Notes: generated from the letters alone by a model not told the origin. DNA of 60,000 nt from Takakia lepidozioides (GCA_030704615.1 CM060733.1:51400001-51460000), one strand, 5' to 3'. Numbered from the stretch's first letter, positions 46,313 to 59,900 are shown. Numbers and translations: made by a program.

Positions 46313-48151
46313 TCCCAGCCACTTCTACACCATGAAATCAAGATTCCTAAGCCCCGTTTCCAGAAACTGTTTCTCTCCTCCTACGCAACTCTGTCTTCAC
46401 TACGCTAATCCCTAGCTCGACAAGCTCTTGAGGAGCGGACAACCCCTGCCATTGAGACTTGATGGTTGGGGGGTGAATTCAAACAAGCCTGTTAAACACC
46501 ATTTTGGATTTGTTAACATAGAGCTTGTAAGCGGGGGCATTGATGAAGAAAATGCTTACCGATCCTTCGTGTAGCTTCCTACCATCAGTGGTAGGATAGC
46601 AAATCACAGTGAGAGTCTCTTTGAATTGTGGGAGGGGTAGAATTGAATGGCCCGTTGCATCACCTTGAAAACTGAAGTTTGGTGATATGTCAAAATTGTT
46701 GAGCCAAGGTCTTGTTTAGAATGCAACCAAAGGATTGTGACAATGCATACTTCTATACTTCTACATACTCTCCCCTCTTGGCTCCTTTCCTTTCTAAGCA
46801 AATGGAGAATATGGTAACAAGTTTCGACTCCCAGATGTTTACCCCTTATGTGTCCGAAGAGAAATCCGAGAGGGGAGGTCTTGTACTACTTAAGTATACC
46901 CAATTGAGATAGAGCGCTGAAAGGTCATCAAAGTGGTAAGCCTGATCAACAAAGTCAAAGACAAGGATGCAAGCATCTTGCTGTAGATTAAAGTCACCAG
47001 GTAGACTACCTAGTCAGTTTGAAAAAAGAAAACCTAGGGTTAGGTCAACCCTTTTGTCTCAAACTCCTGTAGTTGGCAATGGGTGGAGGGCTCTCAATGT
47101 CAAGTGCAAGAAGGCTTCCCCTACTCAAACATAGAATCACGCACTACCAACACCTGCTGTGACAGTCACTAGGAAGAAGCTTTATGGCCTCTAGGGTTGA
47201 TGACCCTTTCTTGACCTAAGGACAGAAGGACTCCACCTTCTAAGATCTAAAATACAATGATGGACAACACAGTCAACTCTGCACATCCCGAGTTAGGAAT
47301 CATCCACTGCTCACTTTCAATGAACCACATTTTCACCCTACCAAGCTAATGCTAAAGATAAATATCTGTGTGAACTTTTGCTGCCTACTTTACAAAACCC
47401 ACTTTCATTAATGTCCACTACCACCCAGCCTCTCCACAATGCTCTCTATTGGGCAAAGAATGACTCCATTCACTTCATTCCAAGCCTTCTATTCGCTTGA
47501 GCCTTTGAGCCTTTGCCATGTACCCGATCTTACAAGCTGTCATAAACTCAGAAGGTTAACCTGCAGTATAATCTCCAAAGCACATCGGTCTAATTTTTAA
47601 GAATCTTGTGTACAAGCTCAAACTTGCAAGTGATCCTTGTTTTGGTCTCACCTTCCAACAATGACTTTCAAGGTGTGAGCAACCATGGGAAACAACAGCA
47701 ATCTGAAACAGGAGGCCACCTCTGGGAACCCAATATGCCTAATATGTGCCAATACTCGAAGAAGGCATGCACTATCAGATAAAACAATGCCAAAACAGCA
47801 ATAAAAATAATGGCTTGGTGCCAACAAAGCGACTTCGAAGACGGACAAATGGCTTACAGAGGGAAGTACCAACTTGAGCCAAGGTAGAGACATCCCCAGG
47901 ATGTGACCTATTGTACCTTCTTCTAACCCCATGTACCCAGTGATTTGATATAGACAATGATAACCCTAATTTTTAGCCTGCAGCTATTAGGGACTACATA
48001 TAGGGCTACCGGCACGAAGTGGAGCGACACACCTTCAGCTAATGACCTGCTTAACATAATCTTACCAGTAGATAACATCACGACAGAGAAAATTGGAGAC
48101 AGAAGGAAATAAAAGGAGGGGTTGGACTAATTCAACAAACACACAGAGCAA
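46313..48151. other. Intergenic between the hairpin and the E2 gene
   Basis: Minus-strand frames at 47648-47957 have no recognised motif. The first part after 48152 on the minus strand is the 3' UTR of the E2 gene. Nothing else is supported. Confidence 0.3.
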
Positions 48152-50748
48152 CTACAACCTCTTCAAACTCTTCTTCCTTACATCCATTTTCTTCTTGTCT
48201 ACAAAAACTTTCGCAGATCCCAGCTCCCCTTTCGGTTTCTTGGCACTTGGTGATGTGCATGTGGCTACAGCATCACTGCCCCCAACACTCAACCCACTGT
48301 CCAGGCAATTGTCTTTGTTGGCAGTGTTGTGCATGAGGGGGGTATGTGCCACAGTTTCTGGGTCTGTAGTTGATGCATTGACACTCGTTGATTCTGCAAT
48401 TACTGCTTTGCTCTTAGGCTTGGGCTTCATTGCATGTATGCTGGTCATAAGCCTGCCGCACAATCACTTGTCATCATACTGACAAACATAAAGGCCTGCT
48501 GCACCAGTGCAATGCACCTAACCCCTTAAACATGAGCTAGATAAGTTAGGAGCCACCATCGCCTCAGAAAATGATATTAGCAGGAAACAACGCCAGGTGT
48601 GGGCCATCAAGCAGGCATTCAGATACTTTTATCTCTCAAGCACCCTAACTGCTTGCACACATAAGAACAAATTATAACCCTCCTGGGTGCAGTGTGCCTT
48701 TCTGGGTTTTATTCTGAGAATAAAGCTCGATATCAAACTACAGTTTGAAAGCACTCACCAAACCAAGTGCTCCCCAAAGCATGGAAGAGGATTATTGATT
48801 GCTCAAGTTATAAATTCCAGCACTGTGAACATTTTGCTGTGCAGACCTAAAACAATCTAGCATATACAAAAGCTGCATGGTCAAAGTATTACCTGGCATG
48901 CTTGGCGTAGCCTTCATAATCCTCCATCAACATTTTACCCGCCTCTTCATTGAGAGCAGACTCAGGGAATGGTTCAATCAACAGACACCTCACTGCCTGC
49001 AATCACTATTGCCAGTCAGAAGAGAACCACATAGAAAACCTGCTTTAAGCAAACCACATTCTTGAAAAAGAGTAGATTCCTATCTGATACATGGAGGGAA
49101 GATGTTGCTGGTGCAGTCTAATCCAAAAATAGGGGATTGATGTAGGCTGGTGTGTGCGCAGCACATGTTGGACTATGAATAGTCCTTAACACAAAAGTCA
49201 GCAGGTAGGTCTCAGAAGGGGGAGGGAGGAGTGGGGGCAGGGAAGGATGTCTCCAAATGAAAAAACAAGTAACAGCCAACATTTGGAATCAGCCACCAGT
49301 GCATGGACTATGTAGGAAGTTGATGGACCTATCCTTGTAACTCTATGAGACATACATAGACACAGGCACATCTCAGAAGACTAAGGAAGGAGAGGACAGA
49401 GCAGAAATAAGCAAATTAACTTACAAGAAGGACATGACGCAGGCCAAGAGTGGGCTTCCAGTCCTTCTTCAGGGTGTTGACACAAATCTCACCGTTCTTT
49501 GCGATGTTTGGATGAAAGATACGTGTCACAAAGTAGCCTGCAATCAGCCACACAACATGAGATTTTTGACAAAAACTGAAGGGATGATGAAATAAATCAA
49601 GTAGTTTTGTACTATTTTACTATTACCAACTCCAGCTTGTGGTAGCCGATGGTTTTGAGAAATAGAGGCACAAGTGACAGAGTCAGTCACTGTTGATCTA
49701 GTTGGCAACCAGCAAGCCCTGAAATTACAAAAGAAGAACCTGACCTTTGGGAGGAGTCTGGGGAAAATCGGGGTTCAGAATCAGCTTCATTCGAAATAGA
49801 CCACCTTCATAAGGTGTCCCATCTGTCCAAACACAACCATGTGTTGCAGCAAACAAACATCAGTCTTTCAAATACCTCCTAACTGTGATGTTGTCTGTCT
49901 GCTCCAGTGTGTCCCTATTCCCTTTTTCCCCTGCGAAGGCAGAGAGTATATGGCCACAAAGCTATCTTGTGAGTCTGGAATCTTTATGAAATATTATCGT
50001 TTGAAAGTTTTAGGTATCCATCCCTTCTCATATATCTGGCAGTATGCTGCTTCCTGCTATCTACATCCGTTGGTCTCTCCTTGCCCACATGCCACATCGA
50101 ACTGATGCAGAATGGCACCAAGTACCCACCATCTCCCTTCCCACATCATAACCTATACAACAGGTGGGAACAGGACAGAAGGGAGCATACTTGGTCCTTC
50201 GATGTCGGCATTAATGTTGGAGAAATTCTCCTCATTCACAAATACCCGAATATCTTCAGGAGGGCTTTCATCTAAGTTCTTCAGCTCCCTTGCAAGCTCC
50301 TTTATTACTTTAGGTGGCAGGTTCACGTTCTCATTTGTTGCCTGTTCCGACCAAGGATATGATTGTCAACACATACTCTCTCTCACAGCTACAGCAAGTA
50401 CAATCGGTGAAGTTCATCTGTGTGTGCATGTATGAGTGTGATAACCAAAGAGTAGTGGATACCGATGGGAGGTTTGAGGCTGGCAGCTTACCAAAGATGT
50501 TTCTCCCCATGGCTTATGGAGGTAAGTCTGTGTCCAGCAACATTCTCACACTTGCGACTATACTTCAGCAATGTGCAATCTACATATTTATACCGCAACA
50601 TCCAACCATCATGGAGCTTAGCGATGGCCGAATCTTGCAGCACATCAGATAACGAATGCATTCATCAATGCCTATAATGTTTCAAAACATTGTAGTTTTG
50701 ATAAGAACACACATAAAGAACACGTGAAGCAGGACGATAGCCTACCAT
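48152..50748 (-). CDS. Ubiquitin-conjugating enzyme E2 22 (UBE2S family), intact, six exons
   Basis: Exons on the minus strand: 50748-50746 (ATG only), 50341-50191, 49822-49745, 49537-49425, 48996-48893 and 48452-48152. They total 750 nt with every junction in phase and GT-AG introns, giving 249 residues. The product starts [21 protein letters not shown], has [10 protein letters not shown]-like [34 protein letters not shown] with the catalytic Cys in [31 protein letters not shown], and a Lys-rich tail ending KKSLKRL. The UBC fold plus basic C-terminal tail is the mark of UBE2S/UBC22, which extends Lys11-linked ubiquitin chains with the anaphase-promoting complex; the tail docks on that complex. 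Acts in nucleus and cytosol. No breaks are seen, so it is probably expressed. Confidence 0.95.
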
Positions 50749-53306
50749 GGCAAGCAGACTTCGAGGTTGTCCTTCGGCAGTGCAATGCCAACAATGTGTC
50801 CCCTTGTGCGTTCAGAGCTAAGAACTGTACGTGTTGATATCGGCACTTCCACTTTTGGGTCACTTCATCCAAGCCACCAATAAAGTAAACAGACGCTTGA
50901 AAGGAAGGGTTTCAGCTCGTAAAACCTAACACGCCATCGCGCCCATGGGACACCTTTGGCAAAAAAACTCCTCTCTGTCACAGCTTCATCTCGACAAGAT
51001 GGTAGAGATCATCAGTAGGCAACGCAGATGTGTGCGTATTGTATTTTCCGCCCGTCTCTTCCTTGAGACCTATCCTTCGCCACTCTTCTCAAACGAGTGA
51101 ACCTGCCTCCCACTGAGACCTTACCAGCCTACCTGTCCGTATATTTCATTTGAAAATCTTCTGGTTATGTCTCCCCCTGACATATCTACACACCTCCAGA
51201 AGATGTTCTTCAACTCTAATGCGCACGTCTTTCACCCGGCATAAGGTCTCCTGTTAAGCCGTTGGATGAATGGGAAGGCTGAAGCGAATGCCGTTCTTGA
51301 TCTCTCCTTGTGCCTCCAAACAGTGCTGTCTCCCTTGATATTGAAGCATACATAAGAGACAGAGGGAGCGATTGCCAGTCTATGAAAGGAGCACTCGCAT
51401 GCACGGGTGCAGATGCACCAGAGAGAGCCTGCCACACAGAAGGGCGCACACCAAAGACAAGTGCCGGTTCCCTGACTGCAGGAGAAAGAGAGACCAAAAG
51501 TGCCAAAGTCGCGATAACGAGAGGATGATCGGGGCAAAGGCCAGCGAACATTCAACGAAGCGGACTCTTCCTGTGCGACTACGGCAACAGGAGTTGCTGA
51601 ACAGGGTCACCCCTGAAAATGCATCTAAAAACAAACAAGTATCCAAAATGCAAAAGAGCTTTTCAGGATGCAAGACTGCAGCACAGGTGAGAATGAGGCC
51701 TCAAGAAAACCATAAGGAATAAGAGACAGCAAGAGACAGAAAAGAACTCGTTGGTATGCACGACACAAAGAGCAAGGAAGCACGCAACGCAAACTGTGAG
51801 GGTGAGAGAGACGAGGGTCAGTATGTAACCCGAGCAGGGTTAGCTCATCGCAAGCACAATAACCAAGTCTTAACGTCTTAACCCGCGGAGGTAACCACAC
51901 CCCCACCGACTCCTCCGGTCGCCCCACACCAACAGCCAAGAATAACCGTCTACTCCCGGTCTCCGGCGGCCATGGACCCTTGGGAGAGCTGGTTGGGAAA
52001 AGTTCTGGGCTGGCAATAATTTGAATTTATCATACGTGGCGAACCCGCATTAGATGCGTGAGGCAAGAGGAGGGGTGTTGCAGGGTGCGGACCAATAGCG
52101 AGGCAGCAGTGATGATCGATTCAAAAGAACGTTTCGCCGCAGCCAGCCTGTCATCCTTTTGCTTCTTCACATCTTCCTTTCACACCGTTGATCCCAACGT
52201 GTTCCCAATGAGGGGGATGAATAATGTTTGTTCCAACGGTTGCAAGTCAGCATATCATCCATCCCATGTCGCTCCTAAACACATTCAGTTTTCCATGCCA
52301 CCACTTGAAACCCTAGCCCTCTTCGCACTTGAAACCCTAGTCCCCTTGGCTCTTCCTCGAGGTCGTGTGGGGGGATGGTGATGGGGGATGGCAATCAGGC
52401 CAGGTCTTACTTCTGCGTCTGTTTGTGTTTGTAGGCTAGTGATGGATGCCAATCAAGCAAGGGAAGAAGATGGTGAGGCCACAAGGATTGCCGCAGGATC
52501 CAGGGCTGTTATGTCTTCTTCACTATGACATGTTCCGATTGAGTAGTCATTCCCACCAGCTCCGGTTTGGCTTCCCCATGTCTATGCGATTGCGACCAAG
52601 CAAATTGACATGCTGGAGTAGTCTTTCGATCCTTGAGAAGTTAATTGCGGGCCAGAGTGTGCTATTGGAGTTGAGGAAGTAAAAGTGGCGTCAATAGCTG
52701 GCACCATCTCTTTTAGAGATCTTCCTGTTGGCTTCCTTGCACTTCCTATATACTCTCGTGCTTTCCATATGCTCGCAAGCAGTGAGTAGAGCGCGGCCAC
52801 CTGCAGTAAGGGCTCGAGCTTAAAATGAGTACATGGTTTTTTTGGTTTATTGCAATGAACACAGTCTTGGTCAATCCGTCTCATGCATAGAATAGCACCA
52901 GAGAGTGTCTCACGCAGTGTGGTACCACGAGGGCTTAACTTACCGCCAGAGACCGTGGTAATTTAGGTCCTAGCACCCATATGGCTTCCATCACCGCATT
53001 ACCGTGTCGTCAGAAACCTGCCATGCGTTGCCTCCTAGAAAGCCTTGTGTCTCCCGTATCACTCTTTTGAAAGTTTTATACAATCAATTTATTACAAACA
53101 GTTAGTAGGGGTAAACACTTTGCACGCGTCTTGCCATCCAGAAGAGCTTGATCAGTCACTACAATCACACGTTTTTGTTCTTAAAAGGCAGCCGTGGGCA
53201 TGAGAGAACCCTGGCAATTTCTGACCAACCCTGGCTCTATCCGAGAGCATTTCAAATCATACTGGGTTGTCATAATTAGTTGGGTATGTTAGACATTTGG
53301 GTTGCA
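50749..53306. other. 5' leader and promoter side of the E2 gene, plus unassigned sequence
   Basis: The first few hundred bases should hold the minus-strand 5' UTR of the E2 gene. Open frames at 51216-51939 and 52058-52381 lack motifs. At 52443-52682 the plus strand follows a tttgtag acceptor-like site and reads LSILEKLIAGQSVLLELRK, possibly an exon of the gene at 53307, unproven. Confidence 0.3.
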
Positions 53307-55475
53307 GTTGCACAAGTGGCCCTGTTGGACTTGCGACCACTGTTCGCTCAGAAGTGGAGGCTACATGGAGAGCTTTCCAAGCCAGAGAGAGTTGGAAAGC
53401 TTTCATGCTGAAAACTTTCTAGGCAAAAGAATGGAAACTCTTTCGACTCCAAAACATGTAGAAAGCATTCGTTTGGAAAGTCTTCCAGATGCTTCCAGAT
53501 CCAGTGAAAGCGACATTGAGGTAGAGCCAGACAGCGATGATCAGGAGAACAGCTCCGAGCAAGAAGATTCAGATGCTCCGGTTATATTCTTGCCGGCTTC
53601 CGAACCAGGTGTGGAGCCCGGTGTTGTAAGCGCAGACACGGCCACAGCCCTGATGTCACCTATCCTGGACAGTTTGGGGAAGAAACTTGAACTTATTAAC
53701 CAGGCAAGTCTACCATTTCAATTTATTTGACAAGGGGGATCATATTCCTTGAATTCAAAATGGAATTGATTTTTTTATTTTTTTATTTTTTGAAAAAGGG
53801 AAACACCTGGGAGCGACAGCTCACAAATCAGGCCCCTTGATAGAGAGAGGAGAAAATGAATTGATGAGACAATCTGGACATTTAGGTGTCCATGCAAAGA
53901 TTGTTCGGGATCAATCAAATTCATAGCAAACAGTGTCACATTCACAAAAGCCCTAAATAAGATTTTCAAGAGGGTGAGGTGGATCTTATGAAGACGTGGG
54001 GGTGGCAAGTTCTTTGTTTGTTCGCCTTTGAATGCATTGGCGAAGATAGTGCATGCCTCGTGGATGTGAAGCTACAGACTTCCTGTACGAGAACAGAAAA
54101 CTTGTGGCAGATTCTTCAAATTATAAGAGTCATGTCACCTTTTTTGGGGGGAAAGGAAAGAGACTTTAAATTGCAGTGTTTACTACGTCTTTCTCGTTAC
54201 ACAGAAAATGTGGACTCGGTAGATAGCCTACCTTAGTATTAACTGGAGCGAAAGTGCTTAGGCTGGAATGCCATCCACATTCTTCAAGTGGATCATTTCT
54301 TCATAAATGGTTTGAAAAAATACAAACATGTAAAGACAGCATGATAGAATGTCCAATGTTGATCCCTCTAGTGGTATAATAGCCTGCTTTTCTGTCACAG
54401 ATTTGACAAGAAGCTATGATTTCATCGCCAATCACACAAGGGAGAGACCAGAGTATAATTTTGGGTACCTGACAGGGACGTTTAAGGGGAGCTAAGCTGG
54501 CTCAAACTATCCTATATATATATATTTATATATTTAGAATCTTATGATTGTAGAAGGCTAGTATAACAGTCCTACTTATTGCGGTTGGTTACAGTATATC
54601 CATATATAGGTTCTTTTTCAAGAATCCCAAAGTCTTCTTTATACTTCTTGGTCGCGTATGCTTACTACAACTTTTTGGCATATCTCTATGTGTTGTCCAA
54701 CATGGATTAAGTAGAAGGATGGAGCCGTTACTGGTGGGAAGCTGACAATGGAAAATCCCATTGCTTGAAGCATCAGTCTAGTAGTGAGGCTTGTAAAAAC
54801 AATTTAGCTAGTCCCTGACATTATTTTACTTAGAGTTACATTCAATGGTCAAAATCAACAAAGAAATGACATAGATATAACTATTTCCAATCCCTTCAAA
54901 TTGTTTTGCATACTAATAAATTTAACCCATCGATATTTTTTTTATTTTTTTATCGATATTATATTTGAGCATTTAGTGCAATAGCTGCTCCATTTATGTA
55001 TTTCAAATTATTTTTGACAAAGATCTCGGTGGAAAATATTTTTCTACATTCTATCATGGGTTCACTTTTGAGGGAAAGATTTTTTGTTGCACCTCACCAA
55101 ATTAATGTTGATTGAAAAAAAGAATAAAATAATTTCGGTGACTGTTTTGGTCAATGTAGGAGTTGGATTTAACTTGCGATTTTGCTGAGCTCAAAAGACG
55201 AGTGGGCACCTTGGATTTCGGGATAATCCATGTTGGCGAACCCAATTGGTTTGACTTGGCCATCAAATCAGTGGTCTATCTTTGTGAACTATCAACCCAT
55301 AAGACGGGGAAATGGAAGACTACTTGGGATCGAGGATGCACTATACTAGCCAAGCTCAAGGAGTTGCATGAGGCAGGCTTGCCAGATGATAGTGATTATT
55401 TTCAAACCACTTTTTCAACAATTTCTAGCGCATCCGCTGTTTTGAGACGAAAGAAAGGCCGATCTGATATTGGCA
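53307..55475 (+). CDS. Unrecognised host gene, two exons visible
   Basis: Exon A (about 53307-53703) may start at an acceptor gggttgcag or at the ATG at 53365. It encodes a Ser/Glu/Asp-rich stretch (SESDIEVEPDSDDQENSSEQ) and ends SPILDSLGKKLELINQ. The donor looks like GC (CAG|GCAAGT), a known minor splice class. Exon B (55160-55475, after gtcaatgtag) continues in phase ELDLTCDFAELKRRVGTLDF, IKSVVYLCELSTHKTGKWKT and LKELHEAGLPDDSDYFQTTF, ending before AG|GTATTT. The LGKKLELINQELDLTCDFAE part faintly recalls the coiled-coil/RPW8-type N-terminus of plant immune receptors, but no NB-ARC is present in the window. Later exons are not found; the L1 element at 56.9 kb may lie in the next intron or end the gene. 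Start and function are open. Confidence 0.45.
53768..53850 (-). mobile_element. SINE-tail fragment, reverse strand
   Basis: On the minus strand it reads caaggggcctgatttgtgag, ctgtcgctcccaggtg, ttcccttttt and an (AT)-rich A tail, matching the last 70 or so bases of the SINE at 3003-3238. The tRNA head is absent. It lies in the GC-donor intron of the gene at 53307. It could equally be the tail of the partner LINE that shares this 3' end. Confidence 0.75.
54241..55159. other. Intronic or intergenic AT-rich sequence
   Basis: If the two exons at 53.7 and 55.2 kb are joined, this is intron. An (AT)n patch lies near 54512-54532. No other feature is seen. Confidence 0.35.
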
Positions 55476-56387
55476 GGTATTTTGAGCATTTACACGTGTG
55501 TCTTGTTGGTATTAAACTTCTCTCACAATCAAATATATAATGAAGTAGATGTCACTTATCTAGCTATATTTGAAGCTTCATTCCACTTGCATATGCACAA
55601 GAGATATGTATGTGGTTTGTTTGTCATGCTTAAGGATGCAATTGTTGTGTTTATATGACATGACAGGTTTATTTGTTCGCGTCTATGCATAGGTCCTTAT
55701 GCAAAGAAGCTTGACAGAATCAATAATCAACTCAAGCTATTGTTGCAGCACCTTAGTTTTCAAGCTGTGTTTCTCTAACCTTTCTCTTACCATTCATTCG
55801 TTTGTATTAGCAAACTATGCAATGCAGAAATTTATACTTACATGTGCCATCATGAGTAACCAAGACACCTAAAATGTGGGAGTTGAGAAAACCCAATGTA
55901 GGAGTTTTTCTACAATGACAAACAGAAGGTGAAGATAAACTTTTGGTTATCGGCTTGGTCTTTCATACGATCCAAACACAATTGTATTGACTATGCTCAA
56001 TGCAATTCTCTGTAATTAATCATTCCTCTAATGATTAATTAAGATTGTTGCTCCAAGTGTCATTACAGAATAATGCATTCCTCAAATCTCAAGCTTTGAT
56101 TTTGTGAATATGGTATCCATCATTGTTTCGACTATTATACATTATATGCACATTGCATTGAGATTGAGTCTTGAAACTAACTTTATATTTGCATTTTAAA
56201 AGAAATAATGTAACTTTTAGTTTCTTATTTCTTTTGTTTTGTATGACGGAATTTCTCCATCATGATGCAAATTTTTAAATATCTTAAAACATACTAAGTT
56301 TTATTAAATATATAGATGTATTAAACATGTACAAACTCAATTTGTATATGGTATATGGCCTTATATTCTATTTCATTCTTAAACAAA
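55476..56387. other. AT-rich sequence, nothing recognised
   Basis: No exon with convincing coding character follows the donor at 55476. No repeat family is recognised before the hairpin. Confidence 0.3.
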
Positions 56388-56478
56388 GAAGGAAGGAGGC
56401 CTGTAATTCATATTAACCCTATATTTGTCATATTTGAGAGACATTAAAGTTAATATGAATTACAGGCCTCCTTCCTTC
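56388..56478. repeat. Perfect hairpin with 30-bp arms
   Basis: The left arm (56388-56417) gaaggaaggaggcctgtaat, tcatattaac is repeated exactly as its reverse complement at 56449-56478 (gttaatatgaattacaggcc, tccttccttc). The loop is 31 bases. Being perfect, it is young or constrained. Options are a short foldback MITE or a hairpin small-RNA precursor. Confidence 0.93.
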
Positions 56479-56939
56479 ATAGGGCTTCTTGAGAAAATCA
56501 TATTATTATTACCGTATCTACCTATGTTGTTCGATGATAATTAAATCCAAAAAAGGGCTGCTGGAAAATTTTAAATTGAAGCCCTTCCAATGCCGAATGT
56601 CAAGCATATTCGATGCCAAGACCTACCCTGTCAAAGTCTCATGCGCTACCATTACAGTAGCCACATAAACATGCAAATTGCAAGCTTTTTCATTATTTAT
56701 CATGGTCTATGTCGGAACTGCAGAAATTCCAAAAAGGCTTGCCGGACCCCTTCTTCAAGAAAAATTAATTAGTCCGGCAGGGTCCTGACAAATAGCATAG
56801 GCAAGTACGGTAGTTTCTAGTACATTATTATTTCAAGGTAGTAGATTAATCATCTGATTATAAAATTTGAAAATCATGTTATTTATACCAAATGTATTTT
56901 AAAATTTGAGTATAATGACGTTCGTTGATATTAAATATT
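56479..56939. other. AT-rich spacer before the L1 element
   Basis: A short frame at 56590-56772 shows no motif. The base composition changes sharply near 56940, where the L1-like GC-richer sequence begins. Confidence 0.35.
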
Positions 56940-59900
56940 TTGGCCTCCTCCTCGCCCCGGCAGATTCTAGTTGTTTTCTTCGGGGGCTGAGCCCTGTTTG
57001 CAGCTCTTTTGGTCACTCTTTCCCCTAGTTCTTTTGGTTTTTGTGATATCGGGATGAGGGTTTCTCTTACTCCTAGCTGATGAACAGCTTTCTCTCCTTC
57101 TCCAACCTCTCTCATTCATTCGTCTCGAGTGCTTAAGAGCTCGCTTGGGCTTCCGCGGGTGACGGCTATCTGACTAGATGAAGTGTGCGTCATTTCTTGT
57201 CCCCTCTTTACTCTGACAGCGCTTCCACCACCCCCTCTCCTTCTTCCCGCCTTCGCAACCTTCATGAGGTTCTGTTTTTATTCTTTTTTATGTCTGGCTT
57301 CTTTGCCCTTGTCCCCATTTGGTTCCCTCTCATTGATGCTATGAGGCTGCAGGATGACTCCCCCCTCTTCTCTTCTCCCTGCCCCCCTCCTTCCAACATC
57401 TCCTTTCGGGTGTTACTGTTGAGCCTGTTTTCGCCTTTCCGCTTCCTCCGTCTTCTGCTATGGCTTCCTTTGTTTCAGCGGCGCCTCAATTCAGAAGGGA
57501 TACCAGAAGAGAGGTCAGAAGGGATGACAGACAAAAGCAGGGTGGTCCCTCCAGACGCAATGTGATGATAGAGCGCAATGTGCAGTTGGATCGCAAAGCA
57601 CATAACGGCTATGGGGTTTTGGGTTTTGGCCCTCCTTCAGCTTTCGACCCGTCCTCGGATGACTTCCAACTGTGGAGTGAAAACGCGGGGGCGGTTGATG
57701 ACAATCAACCGATTCTCCAGATTGACATGGAACTGATTAGAGAGCACTCCCAGCTGCTAAAAGAAACCGGGATCTTGGTCCACTTTCCTGGCCGTGCAAG
57801 GGATAGGCACTGGGCAAGACAATGGGCTTTCGAGCATCTTGGCCCTGAAGGGGGGCTCACGCATCACTTCTGCATTCCCCTGGGGCGCGGGTTCTACTCT
57901 TTCATGTTCGTTTCTACAGACCACGCAGAGAAGGCCCTGAAGTTCAATACTCTAAAATCAAGGTACAAAGTGAATTTGTTTCCTTGGTCCCTAGATTGGG
58001 GTCACAAAGGGGGGGCCACATGTAAGCCAGGGATCATAACACTCCCATTTCTCCTGGGTAATTATCTGCGTTCTTTGCCAGAGATCGGAGCACATTTTGG
58101 TGCTTTCATTGGCTCCATTTTACCGAACGATCACTTCTTCCCTGAGGCTCACAGTGTTGATCATGATGGGAGCTCTTTTGGCGGGCATAGAGACAGCGGG
58201 ATTCCCAGGCTGGTGATTTTGATGTCGGAGAAGGCTCGGATTCCGAGGACCATCAAGCTCCCATCCTTAGATGGCTCTTTTATATCGGTGGTAATTCAAG
58301 AAGAAATTCTTTCCATTATTTGTCACCATTGTCATCGTGAGGGTCATGTTAAGGCAGATTGCCCAGACCTTCCAGGTAAGGCTGCTGAGTTTTTTCCTCC
58401 AAATCCCGTTGCAGATACTGAAGGGACTTCAATGCGACGCGGTATCGTCCCCCCTTCCCCGTTGATTAGAAAAACGATGGACTCATCGCCGCTTGAGCAG
58501 CCCCCTGCCAAGCGCTTCCGTGACTCTATTACGGGCTCTCATTCCATAAGTCCAAGGATCTTCCTTTTGCCTGCTAATTCCCCAACTTCCTCTTCATTCC
58601 GCCCCTCTCCTCTGACTGTTTTCAATTTGGGAGGTGATGAGACTCTCAATTTGGCTTCCTTCTGTCTCTCTCAATTAAAGTCTTTTGCTGATCTCGCTCT
58701 ATCTGATGTGTTTCTATCGGATGTCTTGCCTCCTGGTGGTTACTTGCTGGTTAACATCAGAGTGACCCCTATCATTTATGGTTTCCCGGATGGCAAGCCT
58801 GCAATCTTGCTTTCAGGGCTTGATACTTTCATCAGCTCCTAGTTATCGGATTTGGATGTCAGTAGGTTACTGCCTTCCCAGGAACTCAACTTGATGGTTT
58901 CTAAGGTGAAGGAGATTTTTTCTTCCCGTCTTCCTCTGTTTTCCCTCGCGGCTGAGACTGCCCTCTTCTTTGGGACCTATTTATGTAAGGAGAACTCATC
59001 CACCTTCCCTTACTCTTTACATGTCATGAGCCTTGTTGATGTGTGTGCTCAAGCTGCAGGATTAGGAAAGCTCTCCTGGTTGTATGAAAGTGACTTTCCC
59101 AAGGACAGAGGCTTGGCTGCGGAATGGCCATGGCTTTCACACATTTACTCGGCTGGGAGGAAGCTGCTTATGGCGACAGAGAAAGTCAAGGTTCTGGCCT
59201 CGGCTGAGGATGTCCCTAGATCTAGCAATGGTTTGGTGGTCTTCAATGCAAAGGAGGGAGAGAAGGGGGAGGAAGCAATGGCTTCTGTTGACCTGCTGAT
59301 CCCATCGCCTCCACCGCTCTTTCCAGATGTGGGGAGAGGAGGCGTAAAAAACTCCTCCAAGAGTTTTGATCAATCTTGGGGCAAACGAGGAAAGATCTGC
59401 ACCAGATTATCATAATCGAGGGTTCAATGGAATGACAACTTCCCGGAGGAGTGACAGCTGTCTTAGCTTCATGCGCTCCCCCCTTGGTGGGGATGAGCCT
59501 GATGTCAATTGGAGGCACCGTAAATCTTTTAAGAAGGGCAAAGCGAAGGCGCTATCTTTTGGTAGCCTAAATTAGTCAGCAGGTCTGCTGAGTGGCTCTC
59601 TGTGGATTTCCTCGCTGTTCTCATGGTTTGGCCTGTCGATGCTGCATAGTAGATAGAATGAGATATTTGGGCCTTGCCCAGCTGCTCTCCAGTTTTGCAG
59701 TAACCGAGGGAGGGCCTCACACTAGGGCTCTTCAAGCATCTTCATGGTTGGGGACACTGCTGTTAGGCTCTAGTCCTTCTGGTTTATGGCTCCTGGTCTT
59801 TGGATTATCTTTGATCTAAGACCTCTCTTCTCCCCCTTCTCTTAAACTTGGTCACGAAGCATTGTCTTCCTAGATCAGCCTTATGACACCCTGGTAGAGG

